DNA of 64,000 nt from Pseudomonas sp. B21-028. GTDB taxonomy: Bacteria > Pseudomonadota > Gammaproteobacteria > Pseudomonadales > Pseudomonadaceae. The position numbers were made by a program, and so were the translations under genes. Positions 56,529 to 64,000 of this stretch are shown piece by piece. Location of the stretch: contig NZ_CP087184.1 in assembly GCF_024749045.1 (NCBI RefSeq), positions 1,984,001 through 2,048,000 of the forward strand, in the 5' to 3' direction. The notes below the pieces were generated by a model. It worked only from the letters and a program-made list of their open reading frames with translations, was not told where the DNA came from and did not search any database. Each line of letters begins with the position of its first letter. The first letter of the stretch is position 1.

Positions 56529-56557
56529 AGTATGGAGAAAGCGAGGGGTCATTGCAA
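56529..56557 (-). promoter_or_regulatory. ccoN1 promoter, sigma70 type
   Basis: On the minus strand TTGCAA (56557-56552), 17-bp spacer, CATACT (56534-56529), about 50 bp before the ccoN1 ATG. Fits basal oxygen-independent expression. Confidence 0.6.
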
Positions 56558-56932
56558 CGCGCCATGACCTGGGGCAATGCTTTCAAGAGCTGATTCTGCG
56601 GCCTTTCCCTGCGCCGCGTAGGGACAAAATGGGCCCTCGACAAAGTGTCGCGCCGAAGGAAAAAGGCGAGGGGATCAGGTCGGCTGTAACGGGGTGTGTT
56701 CAAACACGGCGTTCGGGGGATACCGGGCCATTGTCGTCACAGCCGGTATCTGCCTGTCTTTACGGCGTTTTTGTCGAACGATTGTCGAACACATCGGGTC
56801 GGGTCGACCTGAAACCGGCAGTCGCCAGTACACGCAGAAGCAAGCTTAGACCCGATTCCAGGGAACCGAAAGAAAGACCTTGGGAGGGTGCGACAAATAG
56901 AAGCAGCTACGAGTTTCGAGCTGCAAGCTGAA

Positions 56933-56963
56933 AGCTGCAAGTAGGTACTCGTCGCTTGCAGCT
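56933..56963 (-). terminator. Inverted repeat downstream of ccoP2, possible terminator
   Basis: Perfect arms AGCTGCAAG/CTTGCAGCT with a 13-base loop, plus a third copy of AGCTGCAAG at 56919-56927. No proper T-run follows on the minus strand, so this may be a repeat element rather than an efficient terminator. Confidence 0.45.
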
Positions 56964-56983
56964 CTTGCTTTTGCTTTTTGCCT

Positions 56984-57940
56984 TTACTTGATGTTTGAAG
57001 CTTGCGGCTCGCCGCTCAACTGCTCCTCTCTCTTCGAGAGGCTGTAGACGTAAGCAGCGAGCAGTTGCACCTTATCGTTGCCGAGCAGTTCGCTCTGCGC
57101 CGGCATATGGCCCTGGCGGCCGTGTCGGATGGTCTGTTGCAACTGTGCCAGGCTGGTGCCGTAGATGAAGCCCGCTGGTTGCGTCAGGTTCGGCGCGCCC
57201 ATGGCTTCGGTGCCTTGGCCGTTGGCGCCGTGACAGGCGACGCAGGTGGTGCTGAACGCCTGTTTGCCGGCTTCCAGGTCGGCGCCGCTGTCCGCTGGCA
57301 GCGGCAGGCCGGCCAGGTCACGACGCACATACGCTGCTACGTTCTTGACCCCGGCATCCCCCAGCACTTCGCCCCACGCCGGCATTGCCGCCATACGTCC
57401 CGCCATGATGGTGGTCTTGATGGTGTCGGCCGCGCCGCCCCAGCGCCAGTTATTGTCGGCCAGGTTCGGGAAGCCGAAGGCGCCCTTGGCGTCCGAGCCG
57501 TGGCAGACCGAGCAGTTGGAGGCGAACAGGCGGCCACCCATTTTCAAGGCCTGAGGGTCCTTGGCGACTTCTTCCACGGGCATCGCCGCGAACTTGGCGA
57601 AGATCGGCCCGAACCTGGCGTCGGCCTTGGCCATTTCCTTTTCCCATTCATGGACGCCGGTCCAGCCACTGTCGTAGCCGGGCAGGATGCCTTTCCAGTT
57701 GCCCAGGCCCGGGTACAGGACCAGGTAACCGACGGAAAACACCAGGGTGCCGGCGAACAACAGGAACCACCACTGCGGCAGCGGGTTGTCGTACTCCTCG
57801 ATGCCGTCGAAGCTGTGGCCCATGGTCTGGTCGACGCTGCCCTTGGTTTCGCCCTTGCGGGTACCGATTAACAGCCAGGTCAGGCCGATCAGGCTGCCGA
57901 GGGTCAGTACGCAGATCCACGTACTCCAGAAGGTGGTCAT
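56984..57940 (-). CDS. ccoP2: Cbb3 oxidase diheme subunit CcoP, copy 2
   Basis: A 318-residue paralog of CcoP1 with the same two N-terminal helices, [17 protein letters not shown], and heme sites CSVCH and CVACH. Nine residues shorter overall, mainly because the loop after LPGY lacks a stretch present in copy 1 ([15 protein letters not shown]). Start at 57938-57940 ([11 protein letters not shown]) overlaps ccoQ2. Confidence 0.96.
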   Translation of the reverse strand: MTTFWSTWICVLTLGSLIGLTWLLIGTRKGETKGSVDQTMGHSFDGIEEYDNPLPQWWFLLFAGTLVFSVGYLVLYPGLGNWKGILPGYDSGWTGVHEWEKEMAKADARFGPIFAKFAAMPVEEVAKDPQALKMGGRLFASNCSVCHGSDAKGAFGFPNLADNNWRWGGAADTIKTTIMAGRMAAMPAWGEVLGDAGVKNVAAYVRRDLAGLPLPADSGADLEAGKQAFSTTCVACHGANGQGTEAMGAPNLTQPAGFIYGTSLAQLQQTIRHGRQGHMPAQSELLGNDKVQLLAAYVYSLSKREEQLSGEPQASNIK

Positions 57941-58140
57941 GGCCGGGTGCTCCTTGTTGCAGGGTCTTGGGGATGGGCGGTGTCGGCTGGCGGCTCGTCG
58001 GCGAACGGCAACAGGCGCGCCTGGGCGAATTCCGGGCCGCGCTTGCTGCTGAAGGCCCACAGGAGCAGGCCGATGAAGGCGACGAACACCACCACCGTGC
58101 CCAGTCCGCGGATCATTCCAGTGCTCATTTCAAGAAACAT
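57937..58140 (-). CDS. ccoQ2: Cbb3 oxidase subunit CcoQ, copy 2
   Basis: A 67-residue single-helix protein ([27 protein letters not shown]). The ATG at 58138-58140 (MFLEMSTG) is chosen because AGAGGTGA stands 5-6 nt upstream, overlapping the ccoO2 stop; starting at ATG 58128 would give a 63-residue form closer to copy 1. Overlaps ccoP2 by 4 bp. Confidence 0.88.
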   Translation of the reverse strand: MFLEMSTGMIRGLGTVVVFVAFIGLLLWAFSSKRGPEFAQARLLPFADEPPADTAHPQDPATRSTRP

Positions 58141-58145
58141 GGGGC

Positions 58146-58754
58146 TCACCTCTTGCTCTTGATGGCAGTGCCGAGCACTTGCAGGTAGGCCACCAGTGCG
58201 TCCATTTCGGTCTTGCCCTTGAGCGAGGCCACGCTGCCGGCGATGTCGTCATCGGTGTAAGGCACGCCGAGGGTGCGCATGGCGCGCAGCTTGGTTTCGG
58301 TGTGGCTGCTGTCCACCCCCTGGGTCACCAGCCACGGGTAGGCCGGCATCTTCGACTCGGGCACGACGTTGCGCGGGTTGTACAAGTGCGCGCGGTGCCA
58401 GTCGTCGGAGTAGCGTGCACCGACCCGGGCCAGGTCCGGCCCGGTGCGCTTGGAGCCCCACAGGAATGGATGGTCCCAGACGCTTTCGCCCGCCACCGAG
58501 TAATGGCCGTAGCGCTCGGTCTCGGCACGGAACGGGCGGATCATCTGCGAATGGCAGCCGACGCAACCTTCGCGGATGTAGATGTCGCGACCTTCCAGTT
58601 GCAGGGCGGTGTAGGGCTTCATGCCGTCCACCGGTTTGTTGGTCACGTCCTGGAAGAACAGCGGCACGATCTGGGTCAGGCCACCGATGCTCACGGCCAG
58701 GACCATCAGCAGCATCAGCAGGCCGACGTTTTTTTCGATTGTTTCGTGTTTCAT
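58146..58754 (-). CDS. ccoO2: Cbb3 oxidase monoheme subunit CcoO, copy 2
   Basis: A 202-residue paralog of CcoO1, same length, with CVGCHSQM and [11 protein letters not shown]. Most differences are near residues 140-175 ([17 protein letters not shown]). Starts 10 bp after ccoN2. Confidence 0.96.
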   Translation of the reverse strand: MKHETIEKNVGLLMLLMVLAVSIGGLTQIVPLFFQDVTNKPVDGMKPYTALQLEGRDIYIREGCVGCHSQMIRPFRAETERYGHYSVAGESVWDHPFLWGSKRTGPDLARVGARYSDDWHRAHLYNPRNVVPESKMPAYPWLVTQGVDSSHTETKLRAMRTLGVPYTDDDIAGSVASLKGKTEMDALVAYLQVLGTAIKSKR

Positions 58755-58764
58755 GGCGGACTCC

Positions 58765-60189
58765 TCAAGCCATCTGCGCGGCAGCGGCGACTTCGGCAGG
58801 CTGGTAGGCCCGCACGGTGCGCCAGGTGTTGTAGGCCATCAGCAGCATGCCGCTGAGGAACACCGCTCCGCCCACCAGCCGCACGATGAAGCCGGGGTGG
58901 CTGGCCACCAGGGTTTCGACGAAGGAGTAGGTGAGCGTGCCGTCCTCGTTCACCGCGCGCCACATCAGGCCCTGGGCGATGCCATTGACCCACATCGAAG
59001 CGATGTAGAGCACGGTGCCGATGGTCGCGAGCCAGAAATGCGCGTTGATCAGGCCGATGCTGTGCATCTGTGGCCGGCCGAAGACTTTCGGGATCATGTG
59101 ATAGAGCGCGCCGATGGAAATCATCGCCACCCAGCCGAGCGCGCCGGCGTGGACGTGGCCGATGGTCCAGTCGGTGTAGTGGGAGAGGGCGTTGACAGTT
59201 TTGATGGCCATCATCGGACCTTCGAAGGTCGACATGCCGTAGAACGCCAGGGATACCACCAGGAAGCGCAGGATCGGATCGCTGCGCAGCTTATGCCAGG
59301 CGCCCGAGAGGGTCATCATGCCGTTGATCATGCCGCCCCAGCTGGGTGCCAGCAGGATCAGCGACATCACCATGCCCAGGGACTGCGCCCAATCCGGCAA
59401 TGCGGTGTAGTGCAAGTGGTGGGGGCCGGCCCAGATGTACAGGGTGATCAGCGCCCAGAAGTGCACGATGGACAAGCGATAGGAATACACCGGACGCTCG
59501 GCCTGCTTCGGCACGAAGTAGTACATCATCCCCAAAAAGCCCGCGGTGAGGAAAAAGCCCACGGCGTTGTGCCCGTACCACCATTGCACCATCGCGTCCG
59601 TGGCCCCGGCATACACCGAGTAGGACTTGGTGAAGCTCACTGGCAGTTCCAGGTTGTTGACGATGTGCAGGATCGCCACGGTCAGGATGAAGCCGCCGAA
59701 GAACCAGTTACCGACGTAGATGTGCTTGGTGTTGCGCTTGGCCACGGTGCCGAAGAACACGATGGCGTAGGCAACCCAGACGATGGTGATCAGAATGTCG
59801 ATCGGCCATTCCAGCTCGGCGTACTCCTTGGAGCTGGTGTAGCCCAGCGGCAGGCTGATGGCCGCCAGCAGAATCACCAGTTGCCAGCCCCAGAAGCAGA
59901 ACGCAGCGATTTTCGGTGCAAACAACCGGGTCTGGCAGGTGCGCTGTACCGAGTAGAACGAACTGGCGAACAGGGCGCAGCCACCGAAGGCGAAAATCAC
60001 CGCGTTGGTGTGCAGCGGGCGCAGGCGACCGAAGCTGGTCCAGGGCAAATCGAAGTTGAGCTGCGGCCAGACCAATTGGGCAGCGAGAAAAACCCCGAGT
60101 CCCATGCCGACGATGCCCCACACCACCGTCATAATGGCGAATTGGCGGACCACCTTGTAGTTGTAGGCGGTACTGATAGAAGTGTTCAT
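58765..60189 (-). CDS. ccoN2: Cbb3 oxidase catalytic subunit CcoN, copy 2
   Basis: A 474-residue class C oxidase subunit I, very close to CcoN1, with the same [15 protein letters not shown] and [14 protein letters not shown] blocks. The start at 60187-60189 gives [14 protein letters not shown], matching CcoN1; upstream codons to 60330 run across the promoter. A good Anr box lies about 127 bp upstream, pointing to induction at low oxygen. First gene of ccoN2-O2-Q2-P2. Confidence 0.97.
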   Translation of the reverse strand: MNTSISTAYNYKVVRQFAIMTVVWGIVGMGLGVFLAAQLVWPQLNFDLPWTSFGRLRPLHTNAVIFAFGGCALFASSFYSVQRTCQTRLFAPKIAAFCFWGWQLVILLAAISLPLGYTSSKEYAELEWPIDILITIVWVAYAIVFFGTVAKRNTKHIYVGNWFFGGFILTVAILHIVNNLELPVSFTKSYSVYAGATDAMVQWWYGHNAVGFFLTAGFLGMMYYFVPKQAERPVYSYRLSIVHFWALITLYIWAGPHHLHYTALPDWAQSLGMVMSLILLAPSWGGMINGMMTLSGAWHKLRSDPILRFLVVSLAFYGMSTFEGPMMAIKTVNALSHYTDWTIGHVHAGALGWVAMISIGALYHMIPKVFGRPQMHSIGLINAHFWLATIGTVLYIASMWVNGIAQGLMWRAVNEDGTLTYSFVETLVASHPGFIVRLVGGAVFLSGMLLMAYNTWRTVRAYQPAEVAAAAQMA

Positions 60190-60255
60190 GGTTCCCCATC
60201 CACGGTTCAGCCGAAGAGCGCGCCTGCGCAAGGCAGCGCGGCATCTTCGCCTGGA

Positions 60256-60261
60256 GTTATA
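60256..60261 (-). promoter_or_regulatory. Candidate -10 element of ccoN2
   Basis: TATAAC on the minus strand, about 70 bp before ccoN2. With this -10 the Anr box centre would be near -67; a class II spacing would need a poorer -10 (CATGCT at 60286-60281). Confidence 0.4.
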
Positions 60262-60284
60262 GGCAGACTGAAAGCGAGGCAAGC

Positions 60285-60977
60285 ATGGACAAACAGCACA
60301 AGGCCAGTATTGACGGGGATCAATGGGCACGGTGCGTGGCGCAACACGGCTGGCTGTGGACGGCGGCGCAATCGGGTGCCGGTGCCGAGGCGCCCACCCT
60401 GATCCTTGCCCACGGTGCCGGCGCGCCGATGGACAGCGGCTTCATGAACGAAATGGCCGCGCGCCTTGCTGCCCATGGGGTCAACGTGTTGCGTTTCGAA
60501 TTTCCCTACATGGCCCAACGGCGCCTCGACGGGGGCAAACGTCCACCCAACCCGGCGCCGAAACTGCTGGAGTGCTGGAGAGAGGTGTATGCGTTGGTGC
60601 GGCCTTATGTCGCTGGGCGGCTGGCCATCGGCGGCAAGTCCATGGGCGGGCGGATGGCCAGCCTGTTGGCTGACGAACTGCAAGCGGACGCCCTGGTGTG
60701 CCTGGGCTATCCCTTTTATGCGGCGGGTAAGCCGGAGAAACCCCGGGTCGAGCATTTGGCCGGGTTGAAGACCCCGGCGTTGATCGTCCAGGGTGAACGC
60801 GATGCGCTGGGCAATCGTGAGGCGGTGAAGGGCTACACCTTATCGCCGAGTATTGAGGTGCTGTGGTTGGTGGCGGGGGATCATGATTTGAAACCGCTGA
60901 AGGCTTCGGGGTTTAGTCATGAGCAGCACTTGGAAACTGCGGCGCTGGGGGTGGCGGGGTTTCTTCTTCGGGTGTGA
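60285..60977 (+). CDS. Alpha/beta hydrolase (KANL3/Tex30-like)
   Basis: A 230-residue soluble hydrolase. Oxyanion-side motif [13 protein letters not shown] near residue 40, nucleophile elbow [12 protein letters not shown] (Ser in GKSMGG), an Asp in VQGERDALG and the catalytic His in [10 protein letters not shown]. Substrate unknown. Divergent from ccoN2. If the ATG at 60285 is right, its first codons contain the Anr box; an in-frame GTG at 60336 would place the box upstream instead. Confidence 0.82.
   Translation: MDKQHKASIDGDQWARCVAQHGWLWTAAQSGAGAEAPTLILAHGAGAPMDSGFMNEMAARLAAHGVNVLRFEFPYMAQRRLDGGKRPPNPAPKLLECWREVYALVRPYVAGRLAIGGKSMGGRMASLLADELQADALVCLGYPFYAAGKPEKPRVEHLAGLKTPALIVQGERDALGNREAVKGYTLSPSIEVLWLVAGDHDLKPLKASGFSHEQHLETAALGVAGFLLRV
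60310..60323. promoter_or_regulatory. Anr/FNR box upstream of ccoN2
   Basis: TTGAC-GGGG-ATCAA fits TTGAY-N4-RTCAA in every position. It lies about 121-134 bp before the ccoN2 start and inside codons 9-13 of the divergent hydrolase as annotated. Confidence 0.8.
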
Positions 60978-60993
60978 GGTGATTGGGCGGGCC

Positions 60994-61061
60994 TCATCGC
61001 GAGCAGGCTCGCTCCCACAGGGGCGCACGCTCCATATGTGGGAGCGAGCCTGCTCGCGATG
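60994..61061. repeat. REP doublet with short spacer
   Basis: Inverted units 60994-61020 and 61037-61061 after the hydrolase, only 16 bp apart. Confidence 0.85.
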
Positions 61062-61076
61062 GGGTCAGGACAGGCA

Positions 61077-61116
61077 ATAAAAAGCCCGGAAGCTGACGCT
61101 GTCCGGGTTTTTTATT
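61077..61116. terminator. Bidirectional terminator between hydrolase and aer
   Basis: CCCGGA/TCCGGG stem flanked by AATAAAAA on the left and TTTTTTATT on the right, so it can stop transcription from both convergent genes. Confidence 0.85.
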
Positions 61117-61130
61117 CGAGCAGGCGTCGG

Positions 61131-62696
61131 TCAGCGGTTGAACCGCTCCACCAACGAGTACTGGGTATTGGCCGTGCGGGTCAGTTCTTCGCTCAGGAGC
61201 GCCGAGCTGTGGGCCTGTCCCGAGGTCTGGTCGGCCAGTTCCGAGATGTTGCTGATGTTGCGGCTGATTTCCTCGGCCACCGAGCTTTGTTCCTCTGTGG
61301 CGGCAGCGATCTGGGTGGTCATGTCGGTGATGTTGGCCACCGCTGCGCTGATGCCCACCAGCGCTGCATCCGCTTCCATCACCCGCGCCACGCCTTCTTC
61401 GGCCTGGCGATGACCGGCGTCCATGGTCTGCACGGCATTGGTGGCGGTTTGCTGGAGCTTGGCGATCAGGGCGTGGATTTGCCCGGTGGATTCGCTGGTG
61501 CGTTGCGCCAGTTGCCGGACTTCATCGGCCACCACCGCAAAGCCACGGCCCATCTCGCCAGCGCGGGCCGCTTCGATGGCGGCGTTGAGGGCCAGCAGGT
61601 TGGTCTGGTCGGCGATGCCTTTGATCACATCCACCACACCGCCGATCTCGTCGCTGTCCTTGGCCAGTTGGGTCACGGTCTGGCCGGTTTCGCCCACCAC
61701 CACGGACAAGCGCTCGATGGCCTCGCGGGTTTCCCCGGCGATGTCGCGTCCGCGACCGGTCAGGCGGTTGGCTTCCTGGGTGGCGTCGGCGGTGCGTTGC
61801 ACGTGGCTGGCGACTTCCTGGGTAGTCGCGGCCATCTGGTTGACCGCCGTGGCCACTTGCTCGGTTTCCACCCGCTGGCGTTCCAGGCCGCTGGAGCTGT
61901 TGTGGGCCAGGGTGTTGGATTGCCGCGCCTGATCGTTGAGGTGCTCGGCGGTGTCCTGCAGACGGGTCAGGCAGGTTTTCAGGCGCGCCTCCTGGCTGAG
62001 GATCGACATCTCCAGGCGCGCCTGGACGCCACGGCTATCGGTGTACATCCGGGCGATCAGCGGGTCGGAAGTGGTCTGCTCGGCCAGGCGCAGCAGGCGC
62101 TTGATCCCGCGTTGCTGCCATTGCAGGCCCATCAGCCCCAGGGGCACCGACAGCAAGGCGGCCAGGGCAAACCCCCAGGAGGAATTGAGGAAGGCACCCA
62201 CGACGAAGCTCAACTGGCTGACCAGGATGAACGGCAGCCAGTCCTGAAGCATAGGCACCCACTTGTCGCTACGCGGGACCGCCGACTTGCCTTGGTTGAT
62301 GCGCTGGTAGAGGGCTTCGGCCCGGGCGATCTGCTCGGCGCTGGGCTTGACCCGGACCGACTCGTAGCCGACCACCTGGTTGTTTTCGAACACCGGGGTG
62401 ACGTAGGCGTTGACCCAATAGTGATCGCCGCTCTTGCAGCGATTCTTGATGATGCCCATCCATGGCAAGCCTTGTTTCAGGGTGTTCCACATATGGGCGA
62501 ACACGGCCGACGGGACGTCGGGGTGGCGCACCAGGTTGTGGGGCGAACCAATCAGTTCTTCCTTTGAAAACCCACTGATCTCAACGAACGCGTCGTTGCA
62601 GTAGGTGATCACGCCCTTGGCATTGGTGGTGGAGATCAATCGTTGTTGGGCCGCAAAGGTCCTTTCGCGTTGTGTGACGGGTTGGTTGTTACGCAT
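61131..62696 (-). CDS. aer: Aer-like aerotaxis/energy-taxis receptor
   Basis: A 521-residue chemoreceptor with an N-terminal PAS domain ([32 protein letters not shown]-binding in Aer), a hydrophobic anchor at about 160-200, and a C-terminal signalling domain with the hairpin tip [20 protein letters not shown]. No large periplasmic domain. It reports redox or oxygen state to the CheA/CheW kinase. The ATG at 62694-62696 ([14 protein letters not shown]) matches the Aer start. Sits beside the cbb3 oxidases as in P. aeruginosa. Confidence 0.92.
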   Translation of the reverse strand: MRNNQPVTQRERTFAAQQRLISTTNAKGVITYCNDAFVEISGFSKEELIGSPHNLVRHPDVPSAVFAHMWNTLKQGLPWMGIIKNRCKSGDHYWVNAYVTPVFENNQVVGYESVRVKPSAEQIARAEALYQRINQGKSAVPRSDKWVPMLQDWLPFILVSQLSFVVGAFLNSSWGFALAALLSVPLGLMGLQWQQRGIKRLLRLAEQTTSDPLIARMYTDSRGVQARLEMSILSQEARLKTCLTRLQDTAEHLNDQARQSNTLAHNSSSGLERQRVETEQVATAVNQMAATTQEVASHVQRTADATQEANRLTGRGRDIAGETREAIERLSVVVGETGQTVTQLAKDSDEIGGVVDVIKGIADQTNLLALNAAIEAARAGEMGRGFAVVADEVRQLAQRTSESTGQIHALIAKLQQTATNAVQTMDAGHRQAEEGVARVMEADAALVGISAAVANITDMTTQIAAATEEQSSVAEEISRNISNISELADQTSGQAHSSALLSEELTRTANTQYSLVERFNR

Positions 62697-62773
62697 GGTG
62701 GGGAAAATCCGCAAGACTTTGAAAGGTTGTCGGCAACGTCAGGTTTTTATTGAAGTTATTTTCCCCGTCGGTA

Positions 62774-63562
62774 TCACGCCAGCATCGGGTAGGTAAATAG
62801 GGCGAAATGAAGCAGATTGAGGCCAAAGTGGGTGGCGATTGCCGCGCCCAGGCCGCCGAAGCGATAGGCAAGGCCGTAGCCGATTCCCGCCAGGCCGGAC
62901 AGCAGCACCCATTGCCAACCCGCGCCGGCATGGACCAGGCCGAACAGCAGCGAGGCCAGGAGCAACGCCAGGTTGTCGCCGTGGGGTAGGAGGCTGAAAC
63001 GCCGGCTCAGACCGCCTTGAATGTAGCCACGAAACAGCGCTTCCTCCACCATCGTCACCAGCAAAAGATTGTTGGCGACCCAGATCCACGCCTGGTCCGG
63101 CCACTTCGGTGCCCAGTGGATCATGCCCAGCACGATCGCCCCACCCAGGGCCAATATTGCGCTCAGCGTCAGGCCCAGGGCCGTGGCCAGGATCGATAGG
63201 CCAAGCGTGCGCCGGCCGATGATCCATGGACAGGCCAGCAGCAACCAGAAGCCGATCAGCGGCTTGTCCTGGTTGAAGTACATGGCAAATGGTACGGCGT
63301 CATCGGTCAGGCGATGGGCCGCGATTGCCCGCCCGTTGAAAAAGCCCGGCATCCAGTGCAGCGCCAGGGCGACGGCCAGGACGAGGAAAAGGGCGTGACC
63401 GAGAAACCGGCCGATTGGTAGCTGCTGCTGGCGAACCGCATAACCGGCGAGTAGCAGCAGTGCGATTGAGATGGCGGCGGTCCAGGCCAATGTTCCGAAG
63501 ACCAAGGCCAGGCAATAGCCGATGGACAGGAAGGCCAGGTAGGGCCAGGGCAGAGCAGGCAT
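62774..63562 (-). CDS. CPBP-family intramembrane protease
   Basis: A 262-residue membrane protein with about seven helices. The CPBP (CAAX-processing/bacteriocin-processing) catalytic pattern is present: Glu173-Glu174 and Arg178 (EEALFRGY), His211 (GLVHAG) and His245/Asn249 (HFGLN). Substrate unknown. The ATG at 63560-63562 (MPALPWPYLAF) gives a membrane start; the 31 codons upstream are not hydrophobic. Same strand as aer, 77 bp upstream of it. Confidence 0.88.
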   Translation of the reverse strand: MPALPWPYLAFLSIGYCLALVFGTLAWTAAISIALLLLAGYAVRQQQLPIGRFLGHALFLVLAVALALHWMPGFFNGRAIAAHRLTDDAVPFAMYFNQDKPLIGFWLLLACPWIIGRRTLGLSILATALGLTLSAILALGGAIVLGMIHWAPKWPDQAWIWVANNLLLVTMVEEALFRGYIQGGLSRRFSLLPHGDNLALLLASLLFGLVHAGAGWQWVLLSGLAGIGYGLAYRFGGLGAAIATHFGLNLLHFALFTYPMLA

Positions 63563-63891
63563 ATAACATCCTTTTAGGCTGTGAAGCTTCAGGCGAGGGT
63601 GGCCGTCGCGTCTACGACGTTGCCATGTCGCGCAAAGAGCACAATTTGTATCCATGCAGATTCATGCGTAGGCGTGGAAAAATCAGCCGGCTGGCTCAGG
63701 TCCTTGAGCGCCGGCGAGAGGGAGTATAAGCGGAGCGATACAAAAAACGGCGATTGATCCGGTGATTGATACTCTTCAGCCAAGGACAGGACTGTTGGAG
63801 CGGGCTTGTTCGCGAAAGCGCTGGGCCAGTCAATACTTCAATGACTGACCGATCGCCTTCGCGAGCAGGCTCGCTCCCACAGGAATCGCGT
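63563..63891. other. Intergenic region upstream of the CPBP gene
   Basis: 329 bp holding a REP doublet (63793-63882) and otherwise nothing recognised. Confidence 0.4.
63793..63882. repeat. REP doublet next to acnA
   Basis: Inverted units 63793-63819 (GGAGCGGGCTTGTTCGCGAA) and 63856-63882. Confidence 0.85.
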
Positions 63892-64000
63892 TTAACCTGA
63901 AATCAATTGCCGCAGGACATAGTGCAGGATCCCGCCTGCCTTGAAGTATTCCACTTCATTCAGGGTATCGATCCGACACAACACCTCGATCCGCTCCTGG
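63892..64000 (-). CDS. acnA: Aconitate hydratase A, C-terminal end only
   Basis: The last 35 residues read QERIEVLCRIDTLNEVEYF, then a GGILHYVLRQLISG end, the distinctive AcnA C-terminus. Stop TAA at 63892-63894; the rest of the gene lies beyond the window. AcnA converts citrate to isocitrate. Its place next to aer agrees with P. aeruginosa gene order. Confidence 0.92.
   Translation of the reverse strand, partial: QERIEVLCRIDTLNEVEYFKAGGILHYVLRQLISG

Larger units (their letters stand above)
56480..56983. other. 504-bp region between the two cco operons
   Basis: Holds the ccoN1 promoter, a 9-bp direct repeat TTGTCGAAC (56771-56779 and 56782-56790, 11-bp period) and an inverted repeat after ccoP2 (both listed separately where supported). 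No coding region recognised. Confidence 0.5.

Noticed and set aside
56564..56577. TTGCC-CCAG-GTCAT (minus strand) as an Anr box for ccoN1
   Set aside because: Two positions fail in the conserved half sites and the centre is near -48 from the predicted start, not -41.5. Not strong enough to call.
53224..60402. Several long plus-strand frames opposite the cco operons
   Set aside because: All lie antisense to ccoN, ccoO and ccoP genes with confirmed heme motifs; none has a plausible protein family.

Overview
The window is about 64 kb of high-GC chromosome from a Pseudomonas, most likely the P. fluorescens complex. Gene content and order match pseudomonad core blocks: pyrD-rmf-rlmL-dacB-yggL, guaD-xdhCBA, smc-zipA-ligA, ffs, dnaX-ybaB-recR, and apt-anr-hemN-ccoSIHG-cco1-cco2-aer-acnA. 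Intergenic gaps carry the roughly 25-nt REP palindromes (GTGGGAGCGAGCCTGCTCGCGAT type) and a second family (GTGGCGAGGGGATTTATCCCC type) typical of fluorescent pseudomonads. There is no prophage, integrase, insertion sequence, rRNA, tRNA or CRISPR array. All names rest on sequence recognition; no database was searched.

Layout. 1-2.1 kb: nitrate-sensing pair nasS-nasT (minus). 2.1-11.3 kb: pyrD, rmf with a four-hairpin leader, rlmL, a CHASE-PAS-PAS-GGEEF diguanylate cyclase, dacB and yggL. 11.4-20 kb: a BenE-type transporter, a GntR regulator, guanine deaminase and xanthine dehydrogenase xdhC-xdhB-xdhA (minus), with two CTGAC-N6-GTCAR palindromes at the xdhA promoter. 20.3-28.2 kb: GntR regulator, smc, zipA, ligA. 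28.4-33.5 kb: zinc-ribbon metallopeptidase, 4.5S RNA, XRE regulator, a PAS-GGDEF-EAL protein whose EAL domain looks catalytically dead, and a periplasmic solute-binding protein. 33.6-38.0 kb: dnaX, ybaB, a CurA-like oxidoreductase, recR. 38.3-46.8 kb (minus): apt, anr, hemN, a SafE-like membrane protein, ccoS, ccoI, ccoH, ccoG. 47.4-53.1 kb: a polymorphic-toxin island (SMI1/KNR4 immunity gene, 1462-residue prePAAR-PAAR-Rhs protein with a WHH nuclease tip, Phd-VapC module). 53.2-60.2 kb (minus): two complete cbb3 oxidase operons. 60.3-64 kb: alpha/beta hydrolase, Aer-like aerotaxis receptor, CPBP-family membrane protease and the 3' end of acnA.

The right third works as one oxygen-response unit. 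Anr senses low oxygen; good 14-bp Anr/FNR boxes stand upstream of hemN and of ccoN2 and a weaker one upstream of ccoG, while ccoN1 has a sigma70-type promoter and no clear box. This fits the pattern of a basal cco1 and an oxygen-limited cco2. HemN, CcoI, CcoS, CcoH and CcoG supply heme, copper and assembly functions; Aer is a likely energy/redox taxis receptor.

The least ordinary points are the Rhs/WHH toxin island inserted between ccoP1 and ccoG and walled off by a 16-bp-stem terminator, the degenerate EAL domain (DDFGTG changed to GGFGTG), a four-stem leader before rlmL back to back with the rmf leader, the paired operator at xdhA, and an Anr box lying inside the start of a divergent coding region.
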